A stretch of 63,553 nt of DNA from Anaerobacillus alkalilacustris. Its GTDB lineage: Bacteria; Bacillota; Bacilli; Bacillales; Anaerobacillaceae. The stretch spans positions 1 to 63,553 of the forward strand of contig NZ_MLQR01000014.1 of NCBI RefSeq assembly GCF_001866005.1, given 5' to 3'. The notes below the pieces were generated by a model that saw only the letters and a program-made list of their open reading frames with translations, did no database searches and had not been told where the DNA came from. Shown piece by piece: positions 8,218 to 17,832 of the stretch. Position numbers and translations under genes: made by a program. Position 1 is the stretch's first letter. Every line of letters starts with the position of its first letter.

Positions 8218-8257
8218 TCCCTATCTGCATAATTTATTTATTAATATAAATAAATAA

Positions 8258-8608
8258 TTAAAAATCAATTAGTCCTAAACTAATTTGTAGCGCTTCATTT
8301 ACTCGGGACATCATATCATCATCTAGATGAGTAATCTTGTCTGTTAGACGTTGTTTATCGATTGTTCGAACTTGTTCCAATAGAATAACAGAGTCCCGAT
8401 CAAAGCCATAGCGTTTAGCGTTTATTTCCACATGAGTTGGTAGTTTTGCCTTTTGAATCTGAGCTGTAATTGCTGCGACGATGACTGTTGGGCTAAACCG
8501 ATTTCCTATATCATTTTGAATGATGAGAACTGGCCTTACTCCCCCCTGCTCTGAACCAACAACTGGTGAGAGGTCAGCAAAATAAACATCGCCACGTTTA
8601 ACAATCAA
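8258..8608 (-). CDS. ndoA: Endoribonuclease toxin NdoA (MazF/EndoA, YdcE)
   Basis: The 116-aa PemK/MazF-fold protein, starting [20 protein letters not shown], has the same length as B. subtilis EndoA and near-identical blocks ([33 protein letters not shown]). EndoA cuts mRNA at UACAU-type sites. The antitoxin gene ends 3 bp upstream. In B. subtilis the pair also sits between alr and the sigB operon. Confidence 0.97.
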   Translation of the reverse strand: MIVKRGDVYFADLSPVVGSEQGGVRPVLIIQNDIGNRFSPTVIVAAITAQIQKAKLPTHVEINAKRYGFDRDSVILLEQVRTIDKQRLTDKITHLDDDMMSRVNEALQISLGLIDF

Positions 8609-8611
8609 AGT

Positions 8612-8890
8612 TTACACCCCACTTACTAAGTCAAGTGTACGCGTATGCTCCGCTTCCTCTTCGGCAAGAAATGCTTCTGAAGCAATGTTCAAATTAATTT
8701 TAGCCATTTCCATGTAACCCTGCTGCATAGTTTCTCGAATTTGACGTTTCTTTTTTTCACGAAGATACGCTTTTGTAGCTTGTGAAATAAATTCACTACG
8801 GTTTACATTTTCTCTTTTAATCAACCCATCAACCTCATTTAATAAATGTTGTGGTAAGCTAACCGTGATCCTCTTTGTGTTATCAGACAC
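8612..8890 (-). CDS. ndoAI: Antitoxin NdoAI (MazE-like, YdcD)
   Basis: The 92-aa ribbon-helix-helix protein has the N-terminal DNA-binding part MSDNTKRITVSLPQHLLNEV and an acidic C-terminal toxin-binding tail. It should neutralise NdoA and repress the pair. The GTG start at 8890 follows GGAGGTG by 5 bp and gives the family length (B. subtilis 93 aa). A longer frame from 8911 contains this ribosome site and is rejected. Confidence 0.95.
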   Translation of the reverse strand: MSDNTKRITVSLPQHLLNEVDGLIKRENVNRSEFISQATKAYLREKKKRQIRETMQQGYMEMAKINLNIASEAFLAEEEAEHTRTLDLVSGV

Positions 8891-9044
8891 AAAAACACCT
8901 CCAACATACACCTACAACTAAATTTAGTTTATATCCATCAATAATCATAGCATTACAATTCAAGTTTTGCAAAGGTCTTTGTTATTTATCCCTAGATAAA
9001 TGTTCGTCAAATTCTCGTACCATTCTTGTTATTTCTCGTATTCT

Positions 9045-10214
9045 TTATAAAACTTCATTATTTATTGTTACTATTTTCCTATCCTTTAAAAAGACTCTTG
9101 GAACACGGTAACTAATCATGCATGGGACCTCGTAATTAATCGTCCCAAGACGATCAGCCACTTCATCAACGGAAATTGCATCTCCCATTTGTTCTCCAAT
9201 TAACGTAACTTGAGTACCGACTGGAACTTCTTTTGGCAATTTTACCATCATTTGATCCATACAAACCCTACCCACTATAGGAGCCCTTTCACCTTCGACG
9301 AGAACATAACCATTATTACTATTTTGACGTAGCCACCCATCGGCGTAGCCTACTGGTATTGTCGCAATCCATTCCTTTCCAATTGTTCTATAAGTAGCTC
9401 CATAGCTTATTCCTTCATTAGCATTAACTTCTTTTACATGAATTATTTTGCTATGAAACGAAAAAGCCTCTTTTAATAAGAAAGGAATTTCATCTTCAAT
9501 TTCCTTAGACGGAGTGAGACCATACATAGAAATACCTACTCTCGTCATCGTAAACATTTTTGACGGAAATCTTATCGTTGCGGCGCTGTTGCCACAATGA
9601 ATGTATTGAACATCTACACCATAATTACGTAACCACTGAAGCATGTCTTCAAAAGAATTGTATTGCATTTGGAAATAATCTAAATCCTTTTCATCAGCTG
9701 TTGCAAAATGTGTGTATATTCCTTCTAGAAAATATTGTTTATTTTCATTTATACAATCAATAACAGCTTTTCCTTCATTTTTTGATCTTATACCAATCCT
9801 GCCCATCCCAGTGTCAATTTTCAAATGAAAAGTACACGAAAATTCTGAATAAAGATGCGGTTTCGCCTCTTCTAACCAGTCTGCTTGAAAAACAGTTAAG
9901 GTTATATTATGTTCTGCCGCTATATTTATGTCACTCGGTCTTACCCATCCAAGTACTAAAATAGGTGCATTTATCCCCTGTTTCCTTAATGCGATCGCTT
10001 CATCTAATATAGCTACTCCTAAATAGTGGGCACCAGCTTCTAACGCAGCGCGTGCTACGTGAACTGCTCCATGACCATAGCCGTTAGCTTTAACTGCAGC
10101 CATGATTTTAACATCGTTAGGTAGGTTCCTCTTGATGCAAGTTACATTCTCACTTATTGCATCAAGATCGACTTCAACCCACGTATCTCGATAAAAACAG
10201 TTCAAATTTCTCAA
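9045..10214 (-). CDS. alr: Alanine racemase (TTG start)
   Basis: Fold-III PLP enzyme that makes D-alanine for peptidoglycan and teichoic acid. The PLP lysine lies in VKIMAAVKANGYGHG near residue 42, and the catalytic tyrosine in RVGISMYGLTPS near residue 270. TTG at 10214, preceded by GAGGAGGGCACG, gives 389 aa, exactly the B. subtilis Dal length. The in-frame extension to 10280 is hydrophobic, contains the ribosome site and is rejected. Confidence 0.95.
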   Translation of the reverse strand: MRNLNCFYRDTWVEVDLDAISENVTCIKRNLPNDVKIMAAVKANGYGHGAVHVARAALEAGAHYLGVAILDEAIALRKQGINAPILVLGWVRPSDINIAAEHNITLTVFQADWLEEAKPHLYSEFSCTFHLKIDTGMGRIGIRSKNEGKAVIDCINENKQYFLEGIYTHFATADEKDLDYFQMQYNSFEDMLQWLRNYGVDVQYIHCGNSAATIRFPSKMFTMTRVGISMYGLTPSKEIEDEIPFLLKEAFSFHSKIIHVKEVNANEGISYGATYRTIGKEWIATIPVGYADGWLRQNSNNGYVLVEGERAPIVGRVCMDQMMVKLPKEVPVGTQVTLIGEQMGDAISVDEVADRLGTINYEVPCMISYRVPRVFLKDRKIVTINNEVL

Positions 10215-10352
10215 AACGTGCCCTCCTCTAACAACAACTTTTATATATGATAATAATAAAGCCATAATACAACTTGTCAAGAACTTATAGGAAAATTAAT
10301 TATTAATTATTTTCAACTATAAACCTCCTTCGTAATCGGAAATATTTTAGGT

Positions 10353-10407
10353 TTGATAAGAAACTCCCGTGGCGGCGTAAAACGCCGCCATGGGAGTTTC
10401 TTATCAA
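10353..10407. repeat. Very long hairpin: 25-bp stem, 5-base loop
   Basis: An inverted repeat with arms 10353-10377 and 10383-10407 (one mismatch, G-U pairable) around the loop TAAAA. The arms are GC-rich next to the loop (GGCGGCG / CGCCGCC). It is stronger than usual Bacillus terminators and is paired with a second hairpin at 10408-10447. Confidence 0.9.
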
Positions 10408-10447
10408 AAATGCAGACCCCTAGTTTTACGCTACAGAGTCTGCATTT
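10408..10447 (-). terminator. Terminator after the LolA-like lipoprotein gene
   Basis: Arms AAATGCAGAC (10408-10417) and GTCTGCATTT (10438-10447) with a 20-base loop; on the minus strand it is followed by TTTTT. Its loop carries GTTTTACGC (10423-10431), complementary to GCGTAAAAC (10375-10383) at the tip of the adjoining long hairpin. Confidence 0.7.
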
Positions 10448-10629
10448 CCTTTTTACAGTTTATCTAACTCATATTACGTAGAAAGCCCACCTATAAACCT
10501 TGATGCCCCCTAGGTAAGGGAGCTCCTAAAGTCAATAAACTAACTTCAGAAATGAAGATTGTTATACACTTTTATAAAATCATAAATACTTACTGCTATC
10601 AGTTTCCTCAAAAATTGAAGTGAACTTTA

Positions 10630-11655
10630 TTATTTTACTTCAGTTCCATAAACTGATCTCGCGATTGAAATCATTTCTTCCGTACTTAAATCCTTTGAAG
10701 CTAAGAAGAAATCTACACCGTCATAAGACCAATTAATTGATTTTGTTTGAGCTTCACTTGTAAGTGCCCCAACTGTAAACCCTAAATCTACAGGTTCTCC
10801 ATCCGTAATATGCATTGGAGTACTTGCTTGCTGGACTCTGCTTTTTTGTTGAATTAACGTAAAATCTTGGTCACCGGTATATGTTAAAATTACTCTTTTC
10901 CCATCCTCAATATTTACTTCTTTTGAATCGTTTAACACCGTTCCATCTGGTACATACATCGGGAATGAAACAACTAGTGGCTCGTCACTTTCTTGGGCCA
11001 TTGCTGGAAGACTTTCTAATTGAGCCCCTGTCATATTACGATCCATATCGAAGTCACCTTCATTAAAGCTAGCATTTAGTTCGAAATCTTCAAACTCTAC
11101 ATTCACCAATACCTTTAACTCGACATCCATAATCTTAGCAGATACAGGTGTTAAATCTTTTTTATTTAAAGTAATTTCTTGTTGTTGTAAATTTTTATTT
11201 GTGTAATTTGTTTTAGTTTGGAATACATAGTGCTCGTCATTCGCTGTAAAGATTCGTTCCGGGTCCATTAAAATATCGTTTACAAGGGACTCATATAAGT
11301 AGACTTGACTGTTGTTTTCTGGCCAATCACTTTGGAAACGGAAACTTTTATTTAATGCTGGTGTCAAAACAAAAACACCCTCATCATTTCGTAAAATAAT
11401 TTGACTTTGATCCTTGTTAGCGTTATTTAACGCTACACGATAATAATTTGGATTCTTATGCCAAATTTCAACAACATATTGCTGAGGATCTTTCCCTGTT
11501 TCAAGAGTCATCGTAGCCTCAGCTTTGTACCCTGTCATATTTTTTATTTTTTCACCTAATTCTTCGATGATATCTTCTTGTGTTTTTTCACCACAACCAG
11601 CTAACATCCCTAGAAGTACGAAACACGAGAAAATAAGTGCTACCATTTTTTTCAT
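10630..11655 (-). CDS. LolA-like outer-leaflet lipoprotein (YdcC-like)
   Basis: The 341-aa protein has a lipoprotein signal peptide and lipobox LGMLAGC with Cys21, so it should be anchored outside the cytoplasmic membrane. The rest has the beta-rich LolA/LolB-type fold family features (VEIWHKNPNYYRVALNN, LTPVSAKIMD). B. subtilis YdcC at the same locus is a LolA-like protein made in the mother cell during sporulation. The function is unproven. It is separated from alr downstream by the double hairpin at 10353-10447. Confidence 0.85.
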   Translation of the reverse strand: MKKMVALIFSCFVLLGMLAGCGEKTQEDIIEELGEKIKNMTGYKAEATMTLETGKDPQQYVVEIWHKNPNYYRVALNNANKDQSQIILRNDEGVFVLTPALNKSFRFQSDWPENNSQVYLYESLVNDILMDPERIFTANDEHYVFQTKTNYTNKNLQQQEITLNKKDLTPVSAKIMDVELKVLVNVEFEDFELNASFNEGDFDMDRNMTGAQLESLPAMAQESDEPLVVSFPMYVPDGTVLNDSKEVNIEDGKRVILTYTGDQDFTLIQQKSRVQQASTPMHITDGEPVDLGFTVGALTSEAQTKSINWSYDGVDFFLASKDLSTEEMISIARSVYGTEVK

Positions 11656-11701
11656 TCATTCTCAACCCCTTTGTCTCATTTAGACGACAAGGGAGGGAAT
11701 T

Positions 11702-13255
11702 CTATCGGTATTTGTGATAACGGTTTTGAATACTATTCAAAACTTTCGGCATTATATTAATTAAGTCAGATGCCATTACACTTAACGGACTATATTCATG
11801 ACTAATTAAATAATCCGCCGCCATACCATGAAGAAATATAGAGTTACTAATGGCTGATTGCAAATCTTTTTGTTGCATAAGTAACGCAAGCACCATACCC
11901 GTTAATACATCTCCTGATCCACCCTTAGCCAAACTGGGATTTCCACTTGTATTAATGAACTGCTGTCCGCCTGGTGTTGTCACTACTGTATATGGACCTT
12001 TTAATACAAGATAAACTCCATATTTAACAGCAAAGTCTCTAGAAACCTGAAAACGATTTTTCTCAACCTTAGCAATAGGCTCATTAATGAGATAAGCAAA
12101 CTCACCTAAATGAGGTGTTAAAATAGTTGTACCTTTTCGTTTTGCTAAAATCGTTAAAAAGTCCTTCAAGTAAAAAAGACCATCTGCATCAATGACTATC
12201 GGTTTATCAAAATCATGTAAAAGAGTTTCTATAAACTCGCCATTATTATTTCGCCCAAGTCCAGGACCTACGGCGATTGCATCAAATCGATTCATTAATT
12301 CATCATCAAGATTTAAGCTGTTAATTTCACCGTTTACCGATGGACATAGGTGAAATGTTGACTCAATCAATTGACTTGCAACTGTGTTAATGATTGTGTC
12401 AGGGAGCGCCAACGTGACTAATCCAGCTCCTAACCGATGGCATGCTTTAGCAGTCAATATTGGTGCTCCAGTCATAGTTCGAGAACCTGCAATAATAAGC
12501 CCCTTTCCATGACTTCCTTTATGTGATGATGGCTTTCTTACCGGCAAAGAACAGGCAACATTTTCTTCAGTCCAAAGAAACCGTTCACTATCAATTTGTT
12601 TAATAGCAAGCTTTGGTATGCCTATATCAACTATCGTCAAATCTCCGTAATATTCCCTGGAAGGAAAAGTGTAAGCACCAAGCTTCGGACACTGTAAAGT
12701 AATAGTACGAGATGCTTTTATTGCATCAGTAATACAGGAATTCCCATTTGCGGGCAACCCACTAGGAAGATCGACAGAAATAATTTGACATTCTAACTGA
12801 TTGACTTGTTCAATTATCTCCTTATATGGCTGACGCAAAGGACCAACTAACCCTGTACCTAGCATTGCATCTATTACATGTGTTTTTCCCTTTAAATTTC
12901 TAACTAAATCCTCACAAGTAATTGCCTCATAGCTAGTAAACTCATATCCACACTTCTTAAACACTTCCATATGATAGCGTGCCGTGCCTTTCACCTTTTT
13001 CACAGGTGGAATTAGCCATACATCAACTTGATAGCCTTTTTCTAATAAAGACCTCGAAATAACAAAACCATCACCACCATTGTTCCCTACACCAATGAGC
13101 ACAGCAATTTTAGCTGTCTTCTTATTCATTAAATGTAAAATAGAACTTACGAATGCAAGACCTGCATTTTCCATTAGTAATTCGGCTTTTAATCCTATTT
13201 CTTCAATGGTATAGCGGTCAATTTGGTGCATTTCTTCACCAGTTACCACATTCAA
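11702..13255 (-). CDS. nnr: Bifunctional NAD(P)H-hydrate epimerase / ADP-dependent dehydratase
   Basis: The 517-aa two-domain repair enzyme reverts hydrated NADH/NADPH. The N-terminal YjeF epimerase (about 1-215) has VLIGVGNNGGDGFVISR; the C-terminal ribokinase-like dehydratase (about 230-510) has HKGSHGKGLIIAGS and the ATP/ADP-site segment NPSLAKGGSGDVLTGM. The TTG start at 13255 is preceded by AGGAGGGA at good spacing. It lies between acpS and the YdcC-like gene, an order common in bacilli. Confidence 0.94.
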   Translation of the reverse strand: MNVVTGEEMHQIDRYTIEEIGLKAELLMENAGLAFVSSILHLMNKKTAKIAVLIGVGNNGGDGFVISRSLLEKGYQVDVWLIPPVKKVKGTARYHMEVFKKCGYEFTSYEAITCEDLVRNLKGKTHVIDAMLGTGLVGPLRQPYKEIIEQVNQLECQIISVDLPSGLPANGNSCITDAIKASRTITLQCPKLGAYTFPSREYYGDLTIVDIGIPKLAIKQIDSERFLWTEENVACSLPVRKPSSHKGSHGKGLIIAGSRTMTGAPILTAKACHRLGAGLVTLALPDTIINTVASQLIESTFHLCPSVNGEINSLNLDDELMNRFDAIAVGPGLGRNNNGEFIETLLHDFDKPIVIDADGLFYLKDFLTILAKRKGTTILTPHLGEFAYLINEPIAKVEKNRFQVSRDFAVKYGVYLVLKGPYTVVTTPGGQQFINTSGNPSLAKGGSGDVLTGMVLALLMQQKDLQSAISNSIFLHGMAADYLISHEYSPLSVMASDLINIMPKVLNSIQNRYHKYR

Positions 13256-13420
13256 AATAGTTCCCTCCTATCCGCACTACCACTATATGAGACTGTCCTA
13301 AACAATATGCAGACTAGCATGACAAGCTCGATAAAATTTCATATAGAAATGTTGCAAATAATATGTAAAAAAGCTCTTATGACAAGCAAAGCACTTATTG
13401 AAATATTTCACAAAAAGGAT

Positions 13421-13774
13421 TTACAACTCAATAATTACATTTGCCACGGCATATTCTTTACTATGCGAAATCGATAAATGAATTTTACCATTTGTTTTTT
13501 CGGAAACGATAGTTGGTTTACCGTTTATAGCCGGTAAAATTTCAACATCCTTCCAAGAAAGATTTCTCCCAATACCAGTTCCAATTGCTTTGGAAAAAGC
13601 TTCTTTCGCAGCAAAACGCCCTGCTAAAAACTCTATTTTTCTTTTCTCTATAAGCTTTTGAAAATTTTGTTCCTCTTTTTCAGTTAAGATACGTTTTATA
13701 AAATTAGGATGTCTATGTAGCGTATCTTCAATTCTTTTTAACTCGACAATATCAATTCCCGTACCAATGATCAT
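13421..13774 (-). CDS. acpS: Holo-[acyl-carrier-protein] synthase AcpS
   Basis: Transfers 4'-phosphopantetheine from CoA to acyl carrier protein. Metal-site motifs are GTGIDIVELKRIE at the N-terminus and FLAGRFAAKEAFSKAIGTG in the middle; the C-terminal part has LSISHSKEYAVANVI. The ATG at 13774 with GGAAGGAAG upstream gives 117 aa, close to B. subtilis (121). An upstream extension to 13798 carries no ribosome site of its own. Confidence 0.96.
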   Translation of the reverse strand: MIIGTGIDIVELKRIEDTLHRHPNFIKRILTEKEEQNFQKLIEKRKIEFLAGRFAAKEAFSKAIGTGIGRNLSWKDVEILPAINGKPTIVSEKTNGKIHLSISHSKEYAVANVIIEL

Positions 13775-14107
13775 AAAAATTTGCTTCCTTCCAATCATTT
13801 ATTTAATCATAAGCTTAGCTTCTATCGACCTTTCAGGGGCCATTGACCATACCTAAAAATACGTTGATAAGTTATAAAGCGAATTTCTTACTAACCTTAA
13901 GAGCAGGATTAAAAAGTTTACTATTTAACCCTATTTCGCTTTTTGTGGCATTTATGAGATATTACCCAACTCGTTTTCCTAACATTTTATCACAGATAAA
14001 ATCATAGAATAGAAAAAGCTTACTATTCATTTTGTCTCAATTATTACTGTAAACGCATGATTTTATGCTACAATAATGTTAATAAATCTAGGAAAAGGTG
14101 ATCTACA
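13775..14107. other. 333-bp gap between acpS and the rhomboid gene
   Basis: No gene is seen. It must hold divergent promoters for acpS and the rhomboid. AAAGCGAA (13877-13884) and TTCGCTTT (about 13928-13936) form a long-range inverted pair of unknown meaning. TACAAT near 14069 is a possible -10 box for the rhomboid gene. Confidence 0.4.
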
Positions 14108-14857
14108 ATGTTTGTGAGAAATGAAAGTTTTCGTTCGTTCCTCAGATCCTACCCAGTTGTATCTGGAATTGTTGCCATCCATCTTATATTATTTTTATGG
14201 ATGTTTTTATTTCCATCACTAGGTGGAAACCTTATATTTATTCTAGGAGTAGGACACAATTTATCAATTGCTCAAGGTGAATTATGGCGATTAGTAACAC
14301 CAATTTTTATGCATATCTCACCTGCACATTTCTTATTTAACTCATTCTCATTAGTATTATTTGGCCCTGCACTTGAAAGGTTACTTGGAAAATGGCGTTT
14401 TATTTCTATATATATATTAACTGGAATTCTCGCTAACGTTGCAACCTTTTATATTGGCGGTTTAGGATACTCACCTCACCTAGGCGCAAGCGGAGCAATA
14501 TTTGGACTTTTTGGGATATACCTGTATATGGTCCTTTATAGAAAAGATTTAATCGATCAAAACAATTCTCAGGTGGTAATAACGATACTAGTAATAGGAC
14601 TGATTATGACGTTTGTCAATGCACGTATTAATGTTTACGCACACATTTTCGGGCTGATTTCAGGGGCTGCTCTTGCACCAATTTTCTTATTCAAACTAAG
14701 AAGATACGCACCGCAATATCGACATGTTTTTGATGAAGGCGAAATCAGTTTTAATCCTAACCGTTGGAAAAATAGACGTTTTGGCGCCAGAACAAAGAAA
14801 ACAGTATTTTGGATCCTCTTTGTTTTACTTGTAATTTTAGGAGTAATTTTTAAATAA
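14108..14857 (+). CDS. Rhomboid-family intramembrane serine protease (YdcA-like)
   Basis: The 249-aa protein has six or seven membrane segments. The rhomboid catalytic dyad is visible as Ser128 in HLGASGAIFG and His179 in NVYAHIFGLISG; the conserved HxxxN pair is in AHFLFNSFS (Asn78). B. subtilis YdcA sits at the same place but is shorter (about 199 aa); the extra length here is partly a basic cytoplasmic tail and a last membrane helix. The substrate is unknown. Ribosome site AAAAGGTGAT. Confidence 0.9.
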   Translation: MFVRNESFRSFLRSYPVVSGIVAIHLILFLWMFLFPSLGGNLIFILGVGHNLSIAQGELWRLVTPIFMHISPAHFLFNSFSLVLFGPALERLLGKWRFISIYILTGILANVATFYIGGLGYSPHLGASGAIFGLFGIYLYMVLYRKDLIDQNNSQVVITILVIGLIMTFVNARINVYAHIFGLISGAALAPIFLFKLRRYAPQYRHVFDEGEISFNPNRWKNRRFGARTKKTVFWILFVLLVILGVIFK

Positions 14858-14902
14858 ATAAAAGCCATGTCCAATTCATCATTTAGGACATGGCTTTTAT
14901 TT
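14853..14902. terminator. Bidirectional terminator
   Basis: AAATAAAAGCCATGTCC / GGACATGGCTTTTATTT with a 13-base loop, T-rich on both sides. It can serve the rhomboid gene (plus) and the convergent iron permease gene (minus). Confidence 0.85.
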
Positions 14903-14909
14903 ATTTCGT

Positions 14910-16595
14910 TTAATACTTTTTCAATAAATATCGTAATGGAATAATTGAAACAAAAACAATTAATAATGCAGCCGGTGCAGCTAGGTGATAAATCGCTTCC
15001 GATGCTTCAAAATATACTCTAACCGCTAATGTATCAAAACCAGGTGGGCGTAACATTAATGTAGCTGGTAACTCCTTTATTGAGCTAACGAAAACAAGTG
15101 CCCCTCCTGCTAAAACTCCCGGCAATATTGAAGGAAGTATTACCTTAAACATAACTTTCCAAGGAGGATGTCCAAGGCTTCGGGCAGCCTCATCAATGCG
15201 GGGAGATACTAGACTTAGCGAAGCTTCTCCTGCCTGCATTGCCTGTGGAAGAAATCGGACCACAAAAGCTAATGCAACCATATAAAAAGTATTATATAGC
15301 ATCGGGATGTGATTATTAAAGATAAACACGAAACCTAGTGCAACTATGACTCCAGGTAGAGCATATCCCGCATAACAAAGCTTATCAATAATTGTCGTAA
15401 TAAAAGATGGATAACGGGTTTTTAAATAGATAATTGGTAACGCAACAAGCATACATAAGATAGCTGCTAATGCAGAAACTTTAAAGCTATTCCATGCAAA
15501 ACCAAAAAATCTTCCATCTAAAGCACCCATTCGAACTCCAATATTTGACCAATATCCAAGTACACTTATTGGCAAAAATACAGATACAAAAAATACAGAA
15601 CTTACAAATACTAAAGCTAACGGCTTCCACTTACCTAATTTTAATATTTCTGGCTCTCGGAAAGTGTTAGAGGTTTGATAATATTTATTTTTTCTTCGTG
15701 TCCGTGCTTCAATCCACAATATTAAGATCGTAAGAATAATTAAAACTAAGCTTAGTACTGAAGCAGATTGAGTGTCAAAGCTTGCTCTCTGGAAGTAGAT
15801 CGCTGCTGTGAATGTAACATATCGTAGCATCGCGATAGCACCGAAGTCAGAAAGGACATAAAGAGAAATAAGAATCGCCCCTGCACCAATGGCAGGTCGT
15901 AAAAAAGGCAAATTTACTTTCCAGAAAATCTTAGCTGTACTCATCCCTTGTGAACGAGCAACCTCTTCAAAATTACGATTCATTTTACGAAGTGACGCAC
16001 TCGTAATCAAGTAAACATATGGATACGTAAACATCGTTAAAACAAAGAATACTCCCCAAAATGAATATATATTAAGTGGGTAATTTCCAAATGTATCTAC
16101 TAGCCAAGGCGTATCACGCCAAAAATTACGTATCCAACCACTTGGACCAAATACAATGATATACGTAACCGCCCCAACATAAGGCGGAATAACAAGAGGT
16201 AAAGCTAGGAGCCATTGCCAAACCTTACGTCCCGGTACATCCGTACGAACGACAATCCAAGCTAGCCCAACTCCAATTATAATGGCACAAATCGTGACAG
16301 CAAACGTAAGGGAGAATGTATTCCATAATAATTGCGGAATCCTTTCATCCAAGAGACGCATCCAACGATTAACTCCCGCAAAGAGTGAACGCCACATAAC
16401 ATATATAATCGGAATTGACATTATAATTGCAACAATTACTCCCAGAAGTAATAGAACTGGACCTGGGGGATTACCACGCCAAATCGCAAACCATCTTCTT
16501 CTTAAGATATGGAGAAGGGTTGGGGAAGACGTTTCCCCAACCTTAGCATTTTGATCATTATTTAATTTAGATTTTTTATCAATATCATCATTCAT
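14910..16595 (-). CDS. Iron(III) ABC transporter permease (FbpB/SfuB type)
   Basis: The 561-aa protein with about 12 membrane helices is a fusion of two binding-protein-dependent permease domains, each with an EAA-type loop (EVARSQGMSTAKIFWKVNLP and DEAARSLGHPPWKVMFKVIL). This fused form is typical of Fe(III) and 2-aminoethylphosphonate importers. The start at 16595 follows AGGAGAGGG. It is 35 bp downstream of the binding-protein gene in one operon. Fur boxes upstream of the operon favour iron as substrate. Confidence 0.9.
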   Translation of the reverse strand: MNDDIDKKSKLNNDQNAKVGETSSPTLLHILRRRWFAIWRGNPPGPVLLLLGVIVAIIMSIPIIYVMWRSLFAGVNRWMRLLDERIPQLLWNTFSLTFAVTICAIIIGVGLAWIVVRTDVPGRKVWQWLLALPLVIPPYVGAVTYIIVFGPSGWIRNFWRDTPWLVDTFGNYPLNIYSFWGVFFVLTMFTYPYVYLITSASLRKMNRNFEEVARSQGMSTAKIFWKVNLPFLRPAIGAGAILISLYVLSDFGAIAMLRYVTFTAAIYFQRASFDTQSASVLSLVLIILTILILWIEARTRRKNKYYQTSNTFREPEILKLGKWKPLALVFVSSVFFVSVFLPISVLGYWSNIGVRMGALDGRFFGFAWNSFKVSALAAILCMLVALPIIYLKTRYPSFITTIIDKLCYAGYALPGVIVALGFVFIFNNHIPMLYNTFYMVALAFVVRFLPQAMQAGEASLSLVSPRIDEAARSLGHPPWKVMFKVILPSILPGVLAGGALVFVSSIKELPATLMLRPPGFDTLAVRVYFEASEAIYHLAAPAALLIVFVSIIPLRYLLKKY

Positions 16596-16630
16596 AATGC
16601 CCTCTCCTATACATTGCAAGTTATCTATAG

Positions 16631-17746
16631 TTATCTTAATTCTAGATCTAATCCTGATTGTTCAATTAGTTCTTTTGTATCCTCAAAGTAATTCCCTAAC
16701 TCTTTAACTGGCATTTCTTGAGATTTCAACTCACTAAATTCAACAATATGTGGCTCTACTTCTGGTGGATATACAGCACCATATTCAGAGTTAATTAAAA
16801 GCTCTAAAGATTCACCAACAAACGCTACTTGATTTTCAGGTAATAATAACCACTCTAAAAACGCTAAAGCATTAGCTTCGTTTGGTCCACCTTTTACAAG
16901 TCCTACACCCGCAGCGTTTGCTACAGCACCCATTTGGCCTTCTTCTTGATCTAAGTAAATAAACCCTACGTTGTTGTCAGTTGGCTCAAGTAATTGCTGG
17001 TGGAAATAGTAATTGTTTACTAAACCGAATGAATGTAACCCTTCACCTACTGCACGACGAATGTCGCCGTGACCTTGGTAAATACCTGCTGCATTTTCCT
17101 TAATTGTTTCAATCCATTCAGCAGTTTTTTCATCGCCCCACTCGTAACGAAGAGCTGAAACATGACCAATCATACCACCGTTACCACCACGAGTAATTGC
17201 AAATTGATCTGCCCACTTGTCATCAAATAAATCTTCTACACTTTTAGGCATTTCTTCTTCTGTAATGATATCTTTATTGTAAATAAATCCACGTGCACGA
17301 GCAGAAATAGCAAAGTATGCATTATCGTCAGCACGGAATTCTGCTGGAATTGTATCAATTCCTTCCAGGTCAGCCCCTTCTAATAACCCTTCCATGTGTA
17401 GATATCCTAAAGCTCCTAGGTCATTTGAAATATAAATGTCTGCTTGAACATTTCCAGCTTCTTCAACAAGTTGAAGTGGGTCAGCACCATGTAAAGCTAC
17501 AACCTCTACACCCGTTTCTTCTTGGAACTTGTCAAGTAATGATTGAACAAAATTCTCGTTACGTGCTGAGTATACCACAATTTTCCCATCTAATTCTACT
17601 ACTTCTTCCTCTTGTTGCTCATCTTGTCCACTCTCTACTTCGTTCTCTTCTGGTTCTGCTGTCTCTTCTTGTCCACCGCATGCTGCTGCAAATAGTAGTC
17701 CTAGTGAAAGGATTGCAAAAAGAAACATTTTTAAAGATTTGTTCAT
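16631..17746 (-). CDS. Iron(III) ABC transporter substrate-binding lipoprotein
   Basis: The 371-aa protein has signal peptide, lipobox LFAAAC (Cys23) and an acidic linker. The mature part is an extracellular solute-binding fold of the FbpA/FutA class (GKIVVYSARNENFVQSLLDK, FQEETGVEVV). Ribosome site TAGGGGGC. First gene of the operon with the permease. Two Fur-box-like sites lie in the 100 bp upstream. Confidence 0.9.
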   Translation of the reverse strand: MNKSLKMFLFAILSLGLLFAAACGGQEETAEPEENEVESGQDEQQEEEVVELDGKIVVYSARNENFVQSLLDKFQEETGVEVVALHGADPLQLVEEAGNVQADIYISNDLGALGYLHMEGLLEGADLEGIDTIPAEFRADDNAYFAISARARGFIYNKDIITEEEMPKSVEDLFDDKWADQFAITRGGNGGMIGHVSALRYEWGDEKTAEWIETIKENAAGIYQGHGDIRRAVGEGLHSFGLVNNYYFHQQLLEPTDNNVGFIYLDQEEGQMGAVANAAGVGLVKGGPNEANALAFLEWLLLPENQVAFVGESLELLINSEYGAVYPPEVEPHIVEFSELKSQEMPVKELGNYFEDTKELIEQSGLDLELR

Positions 17747-17786
17747 TGTTATTGCCCCCTATGTACTTTAAATTTAATTAACGGAA

Positions 17787-17801
17787 TGAAATTCATTCTC
17801 A
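17787..17801 (-). promoter_or_regulatory. Weaker Fur box upstream of the iron-binding protein gene
   Basis: TGAAATTCATTCTCA matches 12 of 15 positions of the TGATAATNATTATCA Fur box. It lies 40 bp upstream of the binding-protein start and could be the second half of a tandem operator. Confidence 0.5.
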
Positions 17802-17832
17802 ATAACCTTCATAACATGAATTATATTGCCAT

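Noticed and set aside
17317..17781. 154-aa plus-strand frame
   Set aside because: It is an antisense shadow of the iron-binding protein gene, rich in Leu and His as such shadows are.
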